From Trachelipus rathkii (lineage: Eukaryota; Arthropoda; Malacostraca; Isopoda; Trachelipodidae): DNA of 27,500 bases. Shown in pieces: positions 22,810 to 27,500 of the stretch (its first letter is position 1; the number at the start of each line of letters is the position of its first letter). A program made the translations under genes and the position numbers. The notes below the pieces were generated by a model. That model was not told the DNA's origin. It saw only the letters and a program-made list of their open reading frames with translations, and did not search any database. Location of the stretch: assembly GCA_015478945.1 (NCBI GenBank), contig JABUQX010018496.1, positions 1 through 27,500 of the forward strand, in the 5' to 3' direction.

Positions 22810-23290
22810 CATCCATATACCTATCCAATCCTTTCTTAAATGTTGCAATCGAGTCGCACTCAACAACTTCCTGTAGCAAACCATTTCAAAAATTAACAAC
22901 CCTATTAATGAATGAATGCTTTCTTATAACAATATGACATGACTTCTTAATTTATTTACTGTGCTCTCTGGTCTCCCGACCGTGGTCTATTAGGAAAAAT
23001 TTATTGGTCCATATTATCAATAGATGTAAATATTTTGTAGATTTGTATAATGTCCCCTTTGAGAAATCGCCTTTCTACAGAAAACATTCCTAACTCCTTC
23101 AGCCTCTCCTCACAGCTCTTACCCTCAAACCCAGAAATCATCCTTGTTGCTCTACGTTGCACTTTCTTTAGCATATCTGTCTTTCCTTAAATAAGGGGTC
23201 CAAACTTATGCACAATACTCTAATACTGGCCTAACATAGCTGTTATACAGTTTACTTATAACTTGCTTGCTCTTGTAAACGAAAATGCAC
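22810..23290 (-). pseudogene. LINE A RT C-terminal region
   Basis: After the deletion junction the frame reads SKQVISKLYNSYVRPVLEYC, the block that in many LINEs follows the thumb. After a frameshift come DMLKKVQRRATRMISGFEGK and CEERLKELGMFSVERRFLKG, then IIQIYKIFTSIDN. A further shift gives RKHSFINRVVNF-stop-NGLLQEVVE and ATFKKGLDRYMDDLGI, the usual end of such ORF2 proteins. The stop at 22886-22888 is TGA in place of the expected Trp. A stop in EYCA-stop-VWTP probably came from CAA to TAA. Confidence 0.85.
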
Positions 23291-23990
23291 TGAACCTTGT
23301 GGGACACCACTCTTCACTATTTCCCATGATGATTTATTCCCATTTAGTTGTACACACCGTTTTCCATTCCACAACCACTCTTTAATCCAACCATGTACCA
23401 CGCCACCCATACCACATGGAATAACTTCTTCATCAGCCTTATGTGGGGAACCTTCTCAAAAGCTTTGCTGGTCTAAATATATAATATCAACTGGGTCTCC
23501 TTGGTCAATGCAGTCAGTAATGTATTCCATAAATTCTAAAAGGTTTGTCTGACATGACCTTTCTAAAACCGTACTGGCATGCTGGGAGTCATACAATATC
23601 TTGTCATTTTCCAAATATTTCTCTATATGACCTTTCAGTAACTTTTCCAAAACTTTTGCAACCAGAGATGTTAAGCTAGTTGGATTTCCCAAATCTTCCT
23701 TACTACCTTTCTTATAAATAGGCACAGCATATGCTGTTTTCCAGTCGTCTGGTACCTCACCAAATGGTACTTAAAACTCAAATTGCCCTTGCAATGCTGG
23801 TACTACACTCCTTCAGAATTCTACCATATATATCATCAGCACCTGTAGCTTTACTTGGATCAATATGGCCGAGTAGATTTACCTTTAATTAAAAATTCAA
23901 ATTTTGTAAATTTATTTATTACATGCATGCCAGAACTATTAATCTCCAAATTATTATCCAATCTTTCCTCAGTAAACATTCACGCAAAAT
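23289..23990 (-). pseudogene. LINE A reverse transcriptase, N-terminal half
   Basis: Readable motifs in order are DPSKATGADDIYGRILKE (pre-RT segment), DWKTAYAVPIYKKGSKEDLG, then TSLTSLVAKVLEKLL (fingers), SCQTNLLEFMEYITDCIDQG and DIIYLD, the start of motif A with its catalytic Asp. The frame breaks right after motif A, continues as GMGGVVHGWIKEWLWNGKR, and reaches motif B, VKSGVPQGSV, at about 23290-23330. The sequence then jumps straight to the far C-terminal region, so motif C with the YADD/FADD catalytic pair is absent. The enzyme copies element RNA at the nicked target; this copy cannot. Confidence 0.88.
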
Positions 23991-24429
23991 AAGCATTGAA
24001 AATGTTGACCAACTCCTTATCTGAAGTTACTAAATTTTCGTCAATTTTAATTGGACCAATTGTCATATTCTTACTTTTAAAATTTATAAGAGCTAAAAAA
24101 AAAACTTCTTCAGGTCCTTATTACTATTCCTTGCTAAATTAATTTCTGCGTCTCATTTTGCTTTTCTTATTAACTAGTTAAGTTCATTTCTATTTTACCT
24201 ATAATTTTCTAAATTATCCTCTCTATTACTACCCTTGAATCAATAGGTTCTCTTCACCACCCTAATGTGTTTATCTTTAAAACATACTGACTGAATATTC
24301 GTCAAAATTTGCTTAAAATGTTCCCACATGATAAAAAAGTTTTTGTCTTTAAACTCTTTTATCTCAGTCAATGCTAAGCATGTCTCAAAATTTGGTAAAA
24401 TAGGCCTTTTGGAAATTTAATATCTTTTC

Positions 24430-25090
24430 CTTATTAACTTGCAATTTGGACCCCAGATATCACATTTATGCTAAATCTGATCATATTATGGTAACTAATT
24501 TTTAAACTCTCCTCAACACTAACCTTATCCACCATACATTCATCGTTAGTTAATATTAAGTCTAATAGTGCATAGTGTCTTGTAGGTTCATGAACCATAT
24601 GGCTCAAAAAGTTGTCTAGTATACAATTTATAAATACAGAACTACTATAATCCATATTAGACAAGGAATCTCATTGTATGCCAGGAAAATTAAAATCGCC
24701 CATTATGACTATACCTTTTTCTTTATTGTGGCATCCTGTTTCAATTTCTCACCATTTCCGCATCTTAATTCTTGACTCTGGCCAGGAGGTCTATAAAATG
24801 CTTCTATTCTGTATGATTTATTGTACATAAGGATATCTATCCACACAGATTCAACATCATTAGTTTTAATGTTAGTCATTAACACATTGAATATTGCTTT
24901 AAACATAAAGCACCACACCACCACCCTTCTTTCCTTTACGCTAGAATAAATAAAGTGAATATCGGTATATTTCATATTATGCAATTAATGTCTAGATTTT
25001 CCTTCATGGTATAGCTAATCGGCTCATCTTTTTTATTTCTAAGGCTATGAGCATTTGTGAACAAACATTTAATATTAGAAATGCTGTTAT
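24430..25090 (-). pseudogene. LINE A apurinic-type endonuclease domain, inactivated
   Basis: The domain opens with NIKCLFTNAHSLRNKKDE (25080-25021), the typical N-terminal Asn motif of LINE endonucleases. It continues through VESVWIDI and AFYRPPGQS, then VIMGDFNFPGI (GDFN at 24689-24700) and HALLDLILTN-like sequence (here YALLDLILTN). It ends with the segment that should read SDHN but here reads SYHN (Tyr codon at 24491-24493). In this enzyme family that Asp-His pair is catalytic, so the domain would be dead even without its frameshifts. A TGA at 24671-24673 replaces an expected Trp. The endonuclease nicks the target for target-primed reverse transcription. Confidence 0.85.
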
Positions 25091-25239
25091 TTTTTATGAA
25101 TATCATCTTTATTTGAGCCTGTAACAACGCTAGATTTATTTATCTCACCACTATTACAGCAACAATTGCTATAATTATTCATACCAAGATTTAGCCCATC
25201 ACCCTTAACTTTACCTAGTTTTTTGATAGACAAGTTTCC

Positions 25240-25640
25240 AAACTGGTACTGAAAAGCTCCACACCTTTATGAATCAAGTGAACTCCGTCTACTACAAAAA
25301 GATCTTTGTCCAGAAATTCTCTTCACATATCTAAAAACCTAATATTTTCTGAAAAACATTATTTCCCAACCCTTAGATTTACACCTAAAGCCCTACTTCC
25401 ACATTCCTGACCTGCACCTAACCTATTCAAAATCCTAGAAATCATGCACCTTCTTCCACTAGCTTTCATTTTCTGAATCAACATCCTAAAATCTGCTATT
25501 AATTCTTCTGATTTTCTATGTCCTCTATCATTTGTAGTTTTTGTACCCACATGCAATGCCCGTCTTCCCTTTAGAAAACTCAACATTACCATTGGCCCTC
25601 TCTGATTCCTCCACATTTGAAAGAAGTTCAAACCTATTAC
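25240..25640 (-). pseudogene. LINE A ORF1 C-terminal part: SGNH (GDSL) esterase remnant
   Basis: The readable parts are ALHVGTKTTND, then KSEELIADFRMLIQKMKASG, then SRALGVNLRVGK, and in a further frame FLDM-stop-REFLDKDLFVVDGVHLIHKGVELFS. The last holds the Asp-x-x-His catalytic pair (DGVH) and the His-flanking pattern of SGNH hydrolases. The block carrying the nucleophile serine, expected upstream, is missing between the linker near 25630 and ALHVGT, presumably deleted. One stop (TGA at 25323-25325) replaces an expected Trp. This kind of esterase is known from CR1-type ORF1 proteins, where it may act on membranes or lipids during the element's cycle. Confidence 0.7.
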
Positions 25641-25646
25641 TGCAGG

Positions 25647-25992
25647 TCACAGGCTGATTGACTTTCGAGATCCTAATCTTGCTATTTCTATTATCTCATC
25701 ATCAGACCTATTAACTACTACTTTAGCTTTTTCCCTCTCATCTTCCTGCCTTGGTGAATCACTAATCCTATCTACCCTTTTATCCCACTTCCTCCTTGCC
25801 TTGACATCCCTACTAACTATTTTCCTAACGCTTCCCTCCTTTCTCAACTCAAATACCAAATCATTCAATTCTTTCACATTTTCGCTCAGCCTTCCAATCT
25901 CCTTCCTTAACAACACATTCTCTGCATTCAAAATACAAACAGGGCAGCTATTCACCTTTCACAGTACCACAACTATCACACGGAGCATACAT
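25647..25992 (-). pseudogene. LINE A ORF1 N-terminal part: zinc knuckle and coiled coil
   Basis: The start is ATG at 25990-25992, giving MYAPCDSCG; a frame change near 25956 then gives NSCPVCILNAENVLLRKE. Together they form a CxxC...CxxC motif, probably a small zinc-binding module. It is followed by a charged heptad-like stretch (RLSENVKELNDLVFELRKEG) likely to form a coiled coil, then a basic region rich in Arg, Lys and Asp. Near 25675 the frame shifts again and reads SNRFELLSNVEESE, a segment I associate with the linker before the esterase domain. LINE ORF1 proteins bind RNA and package the element. This copy is broken by at least two frameshifts. Confidence 0.7.
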
Positions 25993-26580
25993 ATTTTATA
26001 TTATTATTAACTTTACTAACTTGTAGCTATTATTTTATCAACTACAGTTTACTATCACTAAAGCCTAAAAAGAAATAAACTAATATCTTAAAACAAGTTA
26101 AAATTTTAACAAGCTTAAATCTAGCTTATCCTAGGCTAAGGCTATATAAAAATTATAGAGTAAGCCTAACTTTAGACTATGGCTCTGAACTTAATTTAAT
26201 TTAAATTGTCACAAAGTTGATATTAAAATTGTTAATGACTAGTTAAATACAGAAAAACTATTTATAATCCAAATAAACCTTCAAACACACAGTATACAGT
26301 AAATCTCTTACCTACTCTAGCCTAGAGGTTAAGCTATCAAACACTGACCTAGTCCAATACTCAACTAAAATAAATTAATAACAGAAATAAACACAAAAAT
26401 AAATATACAAATTTCTAAAAACCCCAGTTAGATACACAATCCTAATTTGTTAACTAAATTCACTTGCAAATACACAGATTATAGTAAAATGGGAGAGCAA
26501 AAAGAAACACACCCTCACACAATGGCCACAAAACTACAACAGCTAATTCCAATTGTTTGTAAACAAAAGTAAACCTAGCA

Positions 26581-27500
26581 AGAAATAGTGGTCGTTTTTG
26601 CACAAAATTCGTGCTTCTAGTTGGAACTCTATTCCAATTAAAACCTATATTTCAGGTTTGTCTGATATCATACAAAGAAGGTTATACACTCTACAATGTT
26701 TTTTTTATATCATGTGCATAAGATATGATCACCTTGTTTTCTAAAAACTCTTGAAGTAGGTTTATATTCGAAATGTTTCTATTTTATAAGACTATTTTTA
26801 CTTTGATTTCATCCCATATTTTGGCTAATAGTCACAAATCTCCCATTCATTACTAATTTTATATTCCGTTATCCCATTCTGAAATTTTTCTCTTTCAAAA
26901 TTTTTTTACTCACATATCACCATTCCAAAATTATAGGTAATTTTACTACTTTTGAGCAGTTTAAAATTTCTTTCACAATTTTTCCATTAATATAAAAGAA
27001 ACTCAAAACTTCAATTGCATCAATAATGCTCTTTGAGACCTCCGTTTTGTGCAAGTACATAATTAAAAACCTTGTTCAAGTTTTTACTATTACTTTCGAG
27101 TTCAAACGTTTTACAGATCATCCTTTGATTAATACTGCATTTACATATAGAACTTTTTAAAAATTCCTGTTCCAGCTCTATACAATGAAAACAGTCGGGT
27201 ACAAACACATTGATACCTTCCCCTTTATTTACAGTTAGGCCTAAAGCAAAATTAAATCCATACCTTGAATAACGTCTATATTTCTTACTTATATATATAG
27301 GTGCCCATCAATCATTTAAAATTAATGCATCCAAATAACTTTTTATCTCTTAATTCAGATCTATCATTATTCAACAGAACTTTACTACCCAAACTAAAGA
27401 CACTAAAATCTGTTTATTAGTGCAATGATTCTTTGGTAGCAAATTTAATATTTTTATTACATTTCTATACTAACATGTTATCCCTGCAAAAAATATCTGA
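26581..27500 (-). other. intron DNA with a possible LINE endonuclease fragment
   Basis: The minus strand holds a 62-codon frame at 27020-27208, extendable upstream as SRYGFNFALGLTVNKGEGIN and VFVPDCFHCIELEQEF. The pattern of a short basic segment, then GEGINVFV, is like the RGGGVAVYV segment of LINE endonucleases, and LNNDRSELRDKKLF further upstream (about 27340-27380) could be its N-terminal block. The match is weak and no catalytic motif was found. No ECHS1 exon was recognised here, so the exon before 22273 probably lies beyond the window. Confidence 0.25.

Larger units (their letters stand above)
22394..26580 (-). mobile_element. LINE A: CR1-like non-LTR retrotransposon, decayed, nearly full length
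   Basis: In minus-strand order this holds a probable 5' UTR (about 26580-25993), ORF1 with a cysteine motif and coiled coil, an SGNH esterase remnant, an apurinic-type endonuclease, a reverse transcriptase, the RT C-terminal region, a 3' UTR (about 22810-22394) and an (ATT)n tail. An ORF1 carrying an esterase domain is known in the CR1 clade, which supports the assignment. Frameshifts and stops occur in every module and the RT centre is deleted, so it cannot move on its own. It lies in the same orientation as ECHS1, inside the intron before the exon at 22154-22273. The 5' boundary is only estimated; no target-site duplication was seen. Confidence 0.85.

Noticed and set aside
25801..26010. Ser/Thr/Phe-rich plus frame
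   Set aside because: It is the shadow of the LINE A ORF1 N-terminus on the opposite strand.
22394..27500. Search for the ECHS1 exon with the GAGGTQRL region on the minus strand
   Set aside because: No such motif was found; the region is LINE A plus unrecognised intron DNA, so the exon probably lies outside the window.

Overview
The window looks like nuclear DNA of an animal with a large, AT-rich, repeat-laden genome. A decapod crustacean (shrimp, crayfish or crab) is my best guess. The guess rests on very long (AAT)n and (TA)n microsatellites, introns packed with decayed LINEs, and LINE protein motifs of kinds I associate with decapod genomes. It remains an inference. Nothing points to a prokaryote: there are no operons, no RNA genes that I can see, and most long ORFs are translations of microsatellites or shadows of LINE fragments.

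The one host gene I can establish lies on the minus strand. Three short exons at 22154-22273, 20590-20657 and 14724-14789 splice in phase (1, then 0) and encode the last 84 residues of mitochondrial short-chain enoyl-CoA hydratase (ECHS1, crotonase family). They align without a gap to the end of the vertebrate protein as I remember it. The upstream exons, including the catalytic region, lie beyond base 27500. The 3' UTR probably runs to about 14380-14400, where two AATAAA signals sit.

The introns carry five recognisable LINE pieces. LINE A (about 22394-26580, minus) is a CR1-like element with a zinc-knuckle/coiled-coil ORF1, an SGNH (GDSL) esterase remnant, an endonuclease and a reverse transcriptase whose centre is deleted. 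LINE B (about 15010-17690, minus) has endonuclease, linker, RT and 3' UTR from a second family. LINE C (about 20900-21860, minus) is the RT C-terminal half of a third family. LINE D (about 18190-18870) is a plus-strand linker fragment, and LINE E (about 19019-19300, minus) is a second copy of a LINE B-type linker. All are broken by frameshifts and stop codons.

The most unusual feature is shared by all three ECHS1 splice acceptors. Each is preceded, within about 3 to 16 nt, by a long (ATT)n tract, and each tract is the apparent 3' tail of a sense-oriented LINE from a different family (A, C and B in transcription order). This suggests either LINE insertion at 3' splice sites or a shared microsatellite target there.

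The left part (1-9300) is AT-rich desert with imperfect (TA)n tracts, a 1.25-kb degenerate (TTA)n field, a CT-rich tract, a small foldback structure and two GC-rich islands. A decayed, multi-scale tandem repeat array fills about 9930-13530, downstream of the gene.
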